Assembly: GCA_947623455.1 (NCBI GenBank)
Contig: OX392538.1
Location: forward strand, 37,556,001 to 37,620,000
From: Mimachlamys varia
Taxonomy: Eukaryota; Mollusca; Bivalvia; Pectinida; Pectinidae
Direction: 5' to 3'
DNA length: 64,000 nucleotides
Of the stretch, positions 1-12,600 are shown piece by piece. The notes beneath the pieces are model-generated. The model searched no databases. It saw only the letters and a program-made list of their open reading frames with translations, and had not been told where the DNA came from. Position 1 is the stretch's first letter. Each line of letters starts with the position of its first letter. The position numbers and the translations under genes are program-made.

Positions 1-522
1 AAAAAAAAATCACAAAAAGTACCTGTGTTTGATTGTCAGCAGGAGCATTTGTGTCACATTGCCACATGTACAATGTCTACCTGATTTTGTCTGGGGATTG
101 TGCACTATGAACTTACTGTCTACAGTACTTGCTTTGTCTTTACTTGTGTTCTGTAAATTTTTAATATTGAATTTTGGATACCTCCAGGTATTTTGCTTTT
201 AACGACACTGGATTTGACATGCACCATGTTGTGAATTGGTCTGCATAATAGTGCATGACATTACTATACAATTTAGGAAAAGAACTTCAAAATTGTAAAT
301 TGTAAGAGAATATGTCTTTTTAGATTTTTCAAGCAATAATTAAGCTAACTGAGTTTGTTTATCCCGGTATTTTGAACAAAATACATTATTCTCATGCATG
401 TATGACTTATCAATCATTGGAAATTAAAATCGATGATTGCATTGGGAGAGGCCAATTATTGATTAATCGACTATATCCAATCATCTTGCCATCACTATTG
501 TATTTCCAACCCAAATCACCAG
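1..522 (+). other. Intron sequence upstream of the first exon seen
   Basis: AT-rich unique sequence with a short A-run at the window start. I see no exon, repeat array or RNA gene in it. Confidence 0.6.
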
Positions 523-669
523 GTGTATGGTTGCCATGCTGCGACAGGCCCAAGATGAGGGCCTGCTCACCCAGTCCAGCATCCTGAATCTCATTGGGGA
601 GCGCTTCCGCATCAAACTTGATCTTCCGATATGGTATACGGAAACTGAGGTTGCTAAGTACCTTCTAAA
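523..669 (+). CDS. POLR1B: POLR1B exon 1 of the window
   Basis: First exon present here, not the first exon of the gene. Its first base completes a codon from an upstream exon. It then encodes fragment residues 1-48 (starting [15 protein letters not shown], ending VAKYLL) and two bases of a split Lys codon. The acceptor AG is at 521-522 and the donor GTAAGT at 670. The sequence matches the end of the lobe region of POLR1B, around human residue 280. The acceptor has a weak pyrimidine tract, so the exact 5' boundary is the least certain of the set. Confidence 0.88.
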
Positions 670-3600
670 GTAAGTAAACAATATCTCTATTAGATCCTGG
701 GGAATCTGAAAGAGTTGTTACATTGAAGTAAGGGGGTAAGAGTTAATACTATAAACCCTTTTATAACCAAGGGTGTAAGATAGAGAAATTCAACCCGGAG
801 GGGGGGGGGGGGGGGGGGTAAAACCTGAGGCTTTACCAGATTTAAAATCCGGGGAGTGGAATTTTCCTACCTTACACCTTTGGTTATGAAAGAGTCTTTT
901 TCTCTCATTTCAACAACCTGAATAACCTCAAAAACCATGAAAATTTGTTTTGACTGGCTACCATTTTGAAAATATCAACTTTTACCTGGAGCTTTTTTTG
1001 ATGAAATAGAATTGGCCAGCGAGAGAATTGTGGCAGATAAGCTGTTCAGGTGGTTTGATGCCACAAAATTGTTGTCAGGATGAATGACTAGGTGATACCA
1101 CAAAATTGTCGTCAGGAGGAATGACTAGGTAATACCACAAAATTGTCGTCAGGATGAATGACTAGGTGATACCACAAAATTGTTGTCAGGATGAATGACT
1201 AGGTGATACCACAAAATTGTTGTCAGGATGAATGACTAGGTTTGGCAGAAAACTTGAGACTCACCAATATTTCAGAAGTTAGTTTGAATGACAAAAAAGT
1301 TTTTATTAGGTCACCTGAGACAAAGTCTCAAGTGACCTATTCTAATCGCCTTTTGTCCGTCGTCGTGCGTCGTGCGTCCGTAAACTTTTTACATTTTCGA
1401 CTTCTTCTCCAAAACTACTGAACCAAATTCAATGAAATTTTACAGGAAGCTTCCATGGCTGAGGGTGAACCAAAATTGTGAATTATATGGTCCCCACCCC
1501 CCAGGGGCCTGCGGGGCGGGGCCAAAAAGGGTCAAATTGACTAAAACTTCAAAAATCTTCTCCTCTACTCTCAGATATGGTAGAATCAAATACTCTTCAT
1601 AGATGGAAGGGTCTTAAGGTGCTTTACCAAAATTGTGAATTTCATGACCCTGGGGTCTCATGTTTGCCCCTTGGGAGGGGGTAAACTTTACTATAGTTTA
1701 TATAGGGAAATCACATTTTTGACTATTATTTGTTGGATTTGTATTGGAATTCATTCTAACTTGTATCAAATTATCAGCATGGGATGACACTTTGATGGTA
1801 TGTGCATGTTGGCCCTAGTTGACCCCCAGGGGCTGGAGGGCGGGGCCAAAAAGGGTCAAATTGACAAAAATTTAAAAAATCTTCTTCTCTACTCTCAGAT
1901 ATGGTAGAATCAAATACTCTTCATAGATGGAAGGGTCTTAAGGTGCTTTACCAAAATTGTGAATTTCATGACCCTGGGGTCTCATGTTTGCCCCTGGGGA
2001 GGGGGTAAACTTTACTATAGTTTATATATGGAAATCACATATTTGACTATTATTTGTTGGATTTGTATTGGAATTCATTCTAACTTGTATCAAATTATCA
2101 GCATGGGATGACACTTTGATGGAATGTACATGTTGGCCCTAGTTGACCCCCAGGGGCTGGAGGGCGGGGCCAAAAAGGGTCAAATTGACAAAAATTTCAA
2201 AAATCTTCTTCTCTACTCTCAGATATGGTAGAATCAAATACTCTTCATAGATGGAAGGGTCTTAAGGTTCTTTACCAAAATTGTGAATTTTATGACCCTG
2301 GGGTCTCATGTTTGCCCCTGGGAAGGGGGTAAACTTTACTATAGTTTATATTGGGAAATCACATTTTTGACTATTATTTGTTGGATTTGTATTGGAATTC
2401 ATTCTAACTTGTATCAAATTATCAGCATGGGATGACACTTTGATGGTATGTACATGTTGGCCCTAGTTGACCCCCAGGGGCTGGTGGGCGGGGCCAAAAA
2501 GGGTAAAATTGACAAAAATTTCAAAAATCTTCTTCTCTACTCTTAGATATGGTAGAATCAAATACTCTTCATAAATGGAAGGATCTTAAGGGGCTTTACC
2601 AAAATTGTGAATTTCATGACCCTGGGGTCTCACGTTTGCCCCTGGGGAGGGGGTAAACTTTACTATAGTTTATATAGGGAAATCACATTTTGACTATTAT
2701 TTGTTGGATTTGTATTGGAATTCATTCTAACTTGTATCAAATTATCAGCATGGGATGACGCTTTGATGGTATGTACATGTTGGCCCTAGTTGACCCCCAG
2801 GGGCTGGAGGGCGGGGCCAAAAAGGGTCAAATTGACAAAAATTTCAAAAATCTTCTTCTCTTCTCCCAGATATGCTGGAATCAAATACTCTTCATAGATG
2901 GAAGGGTCTTAAGGTTCTTTACCAAAATTGTGAATTTCATGACCCTGGGGTCTCATGTTTGCCCCTGGGGAGGGGGTAAACTTTACTATAGTTTATTTTG
3001 GGAAATCACATTTTTGACTATTATTTGTTGGATTTGTATTGGAATTCATTCTAACTTGTATCAAATTATCAGCATGGGATGACACTTTGATGGTATGTAC
3101 ATGTTGGCCCTAGTTGACCCCCAGGGGCTGGTGGGCGGGGCCAAAAAGGGTCAAATTGACAAAAATTTCAAAAATCTTCTTCTCTACTCTCAGATATGGT
3201 AGAATCAAATACTCTTCATAAATGGAAGGATCTTAAGGGGCTTTACCAAAATTGTGAATTTCATGACTCTGGGGTCTCATGTTTGCCCCTGGGGAGGGGG
3301 TAAACTTTACTATAGTGTATATAGGGAAATCACATATTTGACTATTATTTGTTGGATTTGTATTGGAATTCATTCTAACTTGTATCAAATTATCAGCATG
3401 GGATGACGCTTTGATGGTATGTACATGTTGGCCCTAGTTGACCCCAAGGGGCTGGAGGGCGGGGCCAAAAAGGGTCAAATTGACAAAAATTTCAAAAATC
3501 TTCTTCTCTTCTCCCAGATATGCTGGAATCAAATACTCTTCATAGATGGATTGGTTTTAAGGTTCTTTACCAAAATTGTGAATTTCATGACTCTGGGGTC

Positions 3601-6600
3601 TTGCATCTCCCCCTGTGGAGGCGGTTAAGTTTACTATAGTATATTGGCAGAACAAAACATTTTTTTGCATTATTTGTTTAATTGCCATAAGAAATGATGC
3701 AAATTTGGTTGAAATTATCAATATGACATGACTTTTGAGTACCGTATATGACCGGGAATAAGCCCCCACCCCCTGAGAAAAATAATTGATCAAAAGTAGG
3801 GAGGGGTCTTATTCCTGAATACACCCCTGTTCACATAAGTCCGCCATTTTGGATATTCTACTGTTTTGATCTAGGAACTCAGTCCACACTATACCAGTAA
3901 TGTATTTCTAGTTGTTTGTTTTGTTAAAATAGCAATTTACATTCAGAATATTTAAAAACAGTCACTACAAAATGATCCCATTCACCGATTGATTGGTCCT
4001 GTTAACAGATTTTCTATTAGCAATTGGTTTAGATAATTCAATTTATCAAGCATCATCTTGAATGAATTTTCAGTTATAAGTTAATAAGTTTTCATTAAGA
4101 TACAATAATAACATTCAGATGTGTAAAAGGAATTAATATCATGACAATAAGACTGCTTGTCGTACGCGTTTGGCTACTGCCATTACGAGATTTGTGACAG
4201 GCCTGCAAGTCAGTAGAAATTTGAGTAAACAAGGTAAAATTAACACAAAACCAATGCATGAATCATACAAAAACAACAAACCAACTTATCTGCATTGAGT
4301 CTGGAAGCATTAAGAGCAAGAGACATGTATTTATGGATAAAAGTCTTCCAAAAAACGCTAAGGCCATCTGAAGGCAGCCATCTTGTTTTCTCAGAGAGCC
4401 GGTTGATACAAATTTCAGAATGACAATTTTAACGAACTGATATTGACAGAAAGGTTAGATTTGAAACAAACTACTTGGCAACAAACTACTTCAAAATGAA
4501 TTTACTTTTGCTTTATCACTAAAAAATATATTTCATTTTCTTTATTTTCTTTTTTCAATACAGACTTCCATATAATGGATCAAGTACAAGAATAATATTT
4601 CGTTTTTGTTCAAAGTTTGCAAAATGCACAACCAGTTCAAACATGAAAGTATGGTGTTCTTAACACCAGCTTAACAATGTTTTATTTCAAGTTTAGCCTT
4701 ATAGATATTTTTTTTGCACACTGTTTGACATATTTTATGTTCAGACACAAAATTAAAAAGAAAGTAACATGCTTTTTATTTTGAGAAAGACAAAATTTAG
4801 GGTGGGGGCTTATTCCCAGGCTCCCACCCTGTTCCAAGAACCTTTGCCAAAGTGGGGAGGGGGCTTATTCGTGGGAGGGGGCTTATTCCCGGTAAAATAC
4901 GGTAGTACGCACATATTGACACTGACTGACCCCCAGGTGTGCTACAATGTATTGTTATAAATATTCATCTCAACATTCCCATATTTCTCTTTCATATCAA
5001 ACATCAGGTGACCGTTAAGGCCCATGGGCCTCTTGTTTAAAGTAGAAGGAATGGTTTAGTAAGTTTTTGTCAGAAATCTTCAGGTGGTAGATATTAAAAC
5101 ATTAGTGTTAAAGTTTTGGGGAGGATTGGTAGAAATATCAAAACATTGTTGTGGATGTTTGGGGAGGATTGGTAGAAATATCAAAACATTGTTGTGGATG
5201 TTTGGGGAGGATTGGTAAAAATATCAAAACATTGTTGTGGATGTTTGGGGAGGGTTGGTAGAAATATCAAAACATTGTTGTGGATGGTTGGGGAGGGTTG
5301 GTAGTTGTTGCGAACTTACTTGGAGTTATCATGACATACTGTACGCGTACATATTTTTGCTGTAATCTTATTTTAGCGCTTTTCGCGCTGAAAATATTGC
5401 GCTAAAATATGATTGCGCTAATTGGATATTTTTTGCTACTTACTATATTAGTAAGTTATTATGGATGGGCAAATTTATCATAGGGCCAATGTGCCAAAAC
5501 CTGACAATGTGCACAAATTGAATTGTGCAAAATTAAGTACATTTACAATAATTTTGTTGTTGATATTTCTGTTTTAAGTTTTAAGTTATTTATTTTTGGT
5601 TCTTCAGACACTGCATTGCAATTCATCTGGAATCCAACACAGACAAGTTCAACCTACTGTTGTAAGTATGGCCGCTCTGATTACGTATATAGAGGATCTT
5701 ACACGAGGGTCAATGCAATATGGAATTTATTAAACAAGTTAGATAATTTTAATATGTCACGAAACTTTAGGTGAGTGACATATTAAATTATTTAACGAGT
5801 TTAATGAGTTCCATATTACATTGACGCGAGTGTAAGATTTTATTTATAACATAACTTATATTTTTGAGAAAATACACAAAAACTCAAATTAATTCTCTAA
5901 AAGAAAGGCACATTTCTTCTGTGACAGTACAATTTTCTCTATCGCACCATGAACAATAACATGACATCATTGACTTTTGCATTTATTAAGTCGATTGGCG
6001 GCATTTTACATCTCGGTGTTGTATGGAAATCAGGTTTTACATGTGAATAAATGCTACAGGATTTGATAATGTGATAAAAAGGATCTTACTCTCGTTTCCA
6101 CTTCATTTGAGATTCACAAATTATTCATTTAAGCTTGCCACAGTCTCGCTAAATTGAAACAAGTGTGAGATATCCTATATCTATCAAATATATTTCTGTC
6201 ACTCAAGGTATAAAGAATTCAGACTTTTACAAATAGAACATTACCAAGCAGTGATTGGGTAATACAAAACTGTTATATTATCGAATTGTTCTTGTTTTTT
6301 ATGGTCCAGAGGCACAGCGGTCTAGTCTTAGGACCCCTGGCTCATGATCGAAGGGTTGATAGTTTGAGTTCCGGCCAAGGAACTTGTGTTATATATATCT
6401 TTAAGCAAGATACTTTACTTTACTTGTTCCAGTCTACTCAGTGGTAAATGAGTATGTGGTTGGGCAGTGCTAGAAATTCTAGAATGTTAGCTGTGAGTGC
6501 CGAAGTGGCAGCACTGGTTGTAAGCTCCCCAGGGAGTAGAGAACGATATTGGCTGATTGCTAAGGCCCTTTAACCACGGATAAATATTTGTGAACCGCTT

Positions 6601-9600
6601 TGAGATGCCCTTTAGGTTGTGATAAAGCTGTATAAAAGAACCTTGAATTATTATTTGTTGTTAGATACATGACGAGGAAGCTGTTTGCGTTTGCGCGGGG
6701 AGAATGTGCCGAGGAGAGCCCGGACAACACCATGTACCAGGAGGTGTTACTCAGTGGTCATCTCATGTGTATGTTTGTAAAGGTGAGAAACAATGACAGG
6801 TCACAGACAGTCAAAACCTTGATATCTCCCGAAGCTGAAGGCACCATGAATAAACCTTGTGTTATCCTAGTATTCAAATGATGTCAGTTAGAATGCTGAG
6901 AAACAGTGAAAGGTCACAGAGAGTCAAAACCTTGATATCTCCCGAAGCTGACGGCACCATGAATAAACCTTGCGTTATCCTAGTATTCAAATGATGTCAG
7001 TTAGAATGCTGAGAAACAGTGACAGGTCACAGACAGTCAAAACCTTGATATCTCCCGAAGCTGACGGCACCATGAAAAAACCATGAGTTATCCTAGTATT
7101 CAAATGATGTCAGTTAGAATGCTGAGAAACAGTGACAGGTCACAGAGAGTCAAAACCTTGATATCTCCCGAAGCTGACGGCACCATGAAAAAACCATGAG
7201 TTATCCTAGTATTCAAATGATGTCAGTTAGAATGCTGAGTATGAAATCTGGCGAGGAATGAAGAAGTACCTAAGCATTGAAGTGTCTTGATATGGTCTTT
7301 ATGGTCGATATAAATGGCAGAGCTTTGGTCTTTATGGTCGATATAAATGACAGAGCTTTGGTCTTTATGGTCGATATAAATGACAGAGCTTTGGTCTTTA
7401 TGGTCGATATAAATGACAGAGCTTTGGTCTTTATGGTCGATATAAATGACAAGAGCTTTGGTCTTTATAGTCGATATAAATGACAGAGCTTTGGTCTTTA
7501 TAGTCGATATAAATGACAGAGCTTTGGTCTTTATGGTCGATATAAATGGCAGAGTTTTGGTCTTTATGGTCGATATAAATGACAGAGCTTTGGTCTTTAT
7601 AATCGATATAAATGACAGCTTTGGTCTTTATGGTCAATATAAATGACAGAGCTTTGGTCTTTATGGTCGATATAAATGACAGAGCTTTGGTCTTTATGGT
7701 CGATATAAATGACAGAGCTTTGATCTTTATAATCGATATAAATGACAGAGCTTTGGTCTTTATGGTCGATATAAATGGCAGAGCTTTGGTCTTTATAATC
7801 GATATAAATGACAGAGCTTTGGTCTTTATAATCGATATAAATGACAGAGCTTTGGTCTTTATGGTCGATATAAATGACAGAGCTTTGATCTTTATGGTCA
7901 ATATAAATGGCAGAGCTTTGGTCTTTATAGTCGATATAAATGACAGAGCTTTGGTCTTTATAGTCGATATAAATGACAGAGCTTTGGTCTTTATGGTCGA
8001 TATAAATGGCAGAGCTTTGGTCTTTATGGTCGATATAAATGACAGAGCTTTGGTCTTTATAGTCGATATAAATGGCAGAGCTTTGGTCTTTATGGTCGAT
8101 ATAAATGACAGAGCTTTGGTCATTATGGTCAATATAAATGAAAAGAGCTTTGGTCTTTATGGTCGATATAAATGACAGAGATATAATGGTCTTTATGGTC
8201 GATATAAATGACAGAGCTTTGGTCTTTATGGTCGATATAAATGACAGAGCTTTGGCTTTATAGTCGATATAGATGGCAGAGCTTTGCAGGCAAACTTCAT
8301 ATTGCATACAAGCACAATACAATATGTTTGCCTGCAAATTTCTCCCCTTTATAACGACCATAAAACCATATCAAAACACTTCATTGCTTATATCTACATT
8401 TCCTATAATTCATGTTGCCGACATATACTGATTTCAATTCGATTTAAACTATATATGATGAGTGTTAAAAATTTGGTACCAGCTCAAGACAGGATGATTT
8501 GCTAGTATAACCTGATTTCTTCAAACTAACACAGAATATATCAGATATTAATTAAAACTCTTTCAGTGCTGGAGACTCATTTGAACTCCTCCAATTCCAA
8601 GGTTGGAATAGTTCATTATGAAATTTTAGGGGTGAATAATAAAACATACAAATCATGTTGAAATGTAAAGAAAGACCATAGACAACTCTGTCTCATGTAA
8701 ATCTTTAAAATGCTTCTCCTTCTGTAGGAATGAAGGGAAGCAAACCAAATATTGTCAAGAACACCCTTGTGCAAAGGGGCACAATTTTGTAGAAACTAAT
8801 GTATGATTTAAGGAATTTTAACCACATGTTATGTAAAGCATCCATTGGTTATATCTGAAGGCTGGGATTCATTTAATTTAGGGTTGTCAACATCAGTAAC
8901 CGAAAAAGTAGGTTCCCCAGCAAAAACAGCAAGAATCGTGCTGTAGAAAGCACGGAATCCATCTTTGCTATTACCGGAAATGAGGCTAATGAATTGTGGG
9001 TAATGAGGTAACATGCTTATATTTAGAAAACAAAATCACTTCTGATATCAGGCAGGCAGGAATTACTGCCGGCAGTGGCAGAGGTTAAGGAATTCCATGG
9101 CATGAATTCCTGCCCGCAGGCAAAGAGTTAATGAGAATATTTTATCAACTTAAAGGTTGTTTTTATCGAAGTTGAATTTTCGAATGAGATGTACAGGTCC
9201 TCTGGGCCTCTTGTTACAATTTCAAAATCTTTTGCAAACCACTGATAGATAGTTGCGGTATGATTGCAGGAGAAGATCCACGACTGGGTGAGGAACTTAA
9301 AGATGCAAGTGGAGAAGGAAGCTAAAATAAAGGACAAGTCAGGCAACAAGTACAATGTAGATGATGGTACGTGTTAATTAACCCAACAAGTACAATGTAG
9401 ATGATGGTACATGTTAATTAGCCCAAAAAGTACAATGTAGATGATGGTACGTGTTAATTAACCCAAAAAGTACAATGTAGATGATGGTACATGTTAATTC
9501 ACCCAACAAGTACAGTCAAGATGATGGTACGTGTTAATTAACCCAACCAGTACAATGTAGATGATGGTACATGTTAATTAGCCCAACAAGTACAGTGTAG

Positions 9601-12600
9601 ATGATGATACGTGTTAATTAGCCCAACAAGTACAATGTAGATGATGGTACGTGTTAATTAGCCCAACAAGTACAGTGTGGATGATGGTACGTGTTAATTA
9701 GCCCAACAAGTACAGTGTAGATGATGGTACATGTTAATTAGCCCAACAAGTACAGTGTAGATGATGGTACGTGTTAATTAGCCCAACAAGTACAATGTAG
9801 ATGATGGTACGTGTTAATTAGCCCAACAAGTACAGTGTAGATGATGGTACGTGTTAATTAGCCCAACAAGTACAGTGTAGATGATGGTACGTGTTAATTA
9901 GCCCAACAAGTACAATGTAGATGATGGTACGTGTTAATTAGCCCAACAAGTACAGTGTAGATGATGGTACGTGTTAATTAGCCCAACAAGTACAGTGTAG
10001 ATGATGGTACATGTTAATTAACCCAACAAGTACAATGTAGATGATGATACGTGTTAATTAGTCCAACAAGTACAATGTAGATGATGGTACATGTTAATTA
10101 GTCCAACAAGTACAATGTAGATGATGGTACGTGTTAATTAGCCCAACAAGTACAATGTAGATGATGGTACGTGTTAATTAGCCCAACAAGTACAGTGTAG
10201 ATGATGGTACGTGTTAATTAGCCCAACAAGTACAGTCAAGATGATGGTACGTGTTAATTAGTCCAACAAGTACAATGTAGATGATGGTACATGTTAATTA
10301 GTCCAACAAGTACAATGTAGATGATGGTACGTGTTAATTAACCCAACAAGTACAATGTAGATGATGGTACGTGTTAATTAACCCAACAAGTACAATGTAG
10401 ATGATGGTACGTGTTAATTAACCCAAAAAGTACAATGTAGATGATGGTACGTGTTAATTAGCCCAACAAGTACAATGTAGATGATGGTAGTCGTGTTAAT
10501 TAACCCAACAAGTACAGTGTAGATGATGGTACGTGTTAATTAGCCCAACAAGTACAATGTAGATGATGGTAGTCGTGTTAATTAACCCAACAAGTACAGT
10601 GTAGATGATGGTACGTGTTAATTAGCCCAACAAGTACAATGTAGATGATGGTACGTGTTAATTAACCCAACAAGTACAATGTAGATGATGGTACGTGTTA
10701 ATTAGCCCAACAAGTACAATGTAGATGATGGTACGTGTTAATTAACCCAACAAGTACAGTGTAGATGATGGTACGTGTTAATTAACCCAACAAGTACAGT
10801 GTAGATGATGGTACGTGTTAATTAGCCCAACAAGTACAATGTAGATGATGGTACGTGTTAATTAACCCAACAAGTACAGTGTAGATGATGATACGTGTTA
10901 ATTAGCCCAACAAGTACAGTGTAGATGATGGTACGTGTTAATTAGTCCAACAAGTACAGTCAAGATGATGATACGTGTTAATTAGTCCAACAAGTACAAT
11001 GTAGATGATGGTACGTGTTAATTAACCCAACAAGTACAATGTAGATGATGATACGTGTTAATTAGTCCAACAAGTACAGTCAAGATGATGATACGTGTTA
11101 ATTAGTCCAACAAGTACAATGTAGATGATGGTACGTGTTAATTAACCCAACAAGTACAATGTAGATGATGGTACATGTTAATTAACCCAACAAGTACAGT
11201 GTAGATGATGGTACGCGTTAATTAGCCCAACAAGTACAATGTAGATGATGGTACGTGTTAATTAGCCCAACAAGTACAATGTAGATGATGATACGTGTTA
11301 ATTAGTCCAACAAGTACAGTGTAGATGATGGTACGTGTTAATTAGTCCAACAAGTACAGTGTAGATGATGGTACATGTTAATTAGTCCAACAAGTACAGT
11401 CAAGATGATGATACGTGTTAATTAGTCCAACAAGTACAATGTAGATGATGGTACGTGTTAATTAACCCAACAAGTACAATGTAGATGATGATACGTGTTA
11501 ATTAACCCAACAAGTACAATGTAGATGATGATACGTGTTAATTAGTCCAACAAGTACAGTGTAGATGATGGTACATGTTAATTAGCCCAACAAGTACAAT
11601 GTAGATGATGGTACATGTTAATTAGCCCAACAAGTACAATGTAGATGATGGTACGTGTTAATTAGCCCAACAAGTACAATGTAGATGATGGTACATGTTA
11701 ATTAACCCAACAAGTACAGTGTAGATGATGGTACGTGTTAATTAGTCCAACAAGTACAATGTAGATGATGATACGTGTTAATTAGCCCAAAAAGTACAAT
11801 GTAGATGATGGTACGTGTTAATTAACCCAACAAGTACAATGTAGATGATGGTACGTGTTAATTAGCCCAACAAGTACAATGTAGATGATGGTACGTGTTA
11901 ATTAGCCCAACAAGTACAGTGTAGATGATGGTACATGTTAATTAACCCAACAAGTACAGTGTAGATAATGGTACGTGTTAGTTCGCCCAACAAGTACAGT
12001 GTAGATGATGGTACGTGTTAATTAGTCCAACAAGTACAATGTAGATGATGGTACGTGTTAATTAGCCCAACAAGTACAGTGTAGATGATGGTACATGTTA
12101 ATTAACCCAACAAGTACAGTGTAGATGATGGTACGTGTTAATTAACCCAACAAGTACAGTGTAGATAATGGTACGTGTTAATTAGTCCAACAAGTACAAT
12201 GTAGATGATGGTACGTGTTAATTAGTCCAACAAGTACAATGTAGATGATGGTACGTGTTAATTAACCCAACAAGTACAATGTAGATGATGATACGTGTTA
12301 ATTAGTCCAACAAGTACAGTGTAGATGATGGTACGTGTTAATTAGTCCAACAAGTACAGTGTAGATGATGGTACATGTTAATTAGTCCAACAAGTACAAT
12401 GTAGATGATGGTACGTGTTAATTAACCCAACAAGTACAGTGTAGATGATGGTACATGTTAATTAGCCCAAAAAGTACAATGTAGATGATGGTACGTGTTA
12501 ATTAACCCAACAAGTACAATGTAGATGATGGTACATGTTAATTAGCCCAAAAAGTACAATGTAGATGATGGTACGTGTTAATTAACCCAACAAGTACAAT

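Larger units (their letters stand above)
1309..5035 (+). mobile_element. Hairpin-headed transposon-like element filling most of intron 1
   Basis: It starts with a hairpin, AGGTCACCTGAGAC then AAA then GTCTCAAGTGACCT, followed by CGTCGTCGTGCGTCGTGCGT. It ends with AGGTGACCGTTAAGG, the palindrome GGCCCATGGGCC and TCTTGTTT. The interior is a 324-bp tandem array, and a second element is nested in it (3740-4904). There is no coding sequence of transposase size, so it is non-autonomous. I recall this head as common in bivalve genomes, but the class is not certain. Confidence 0.7.

Noticed and set aside
372..681. Open frames on + (372-587) and - (481-681) around exon 1
   Set aside because: They are other-frame shadows of the POLR1B exon 523-669.
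7270..8361. Long open frames on both strands (up to 254 codons) with 11-residue repeats
   Set aside because: A 33-bp minisatellite keeps all frames open; no gene structure.
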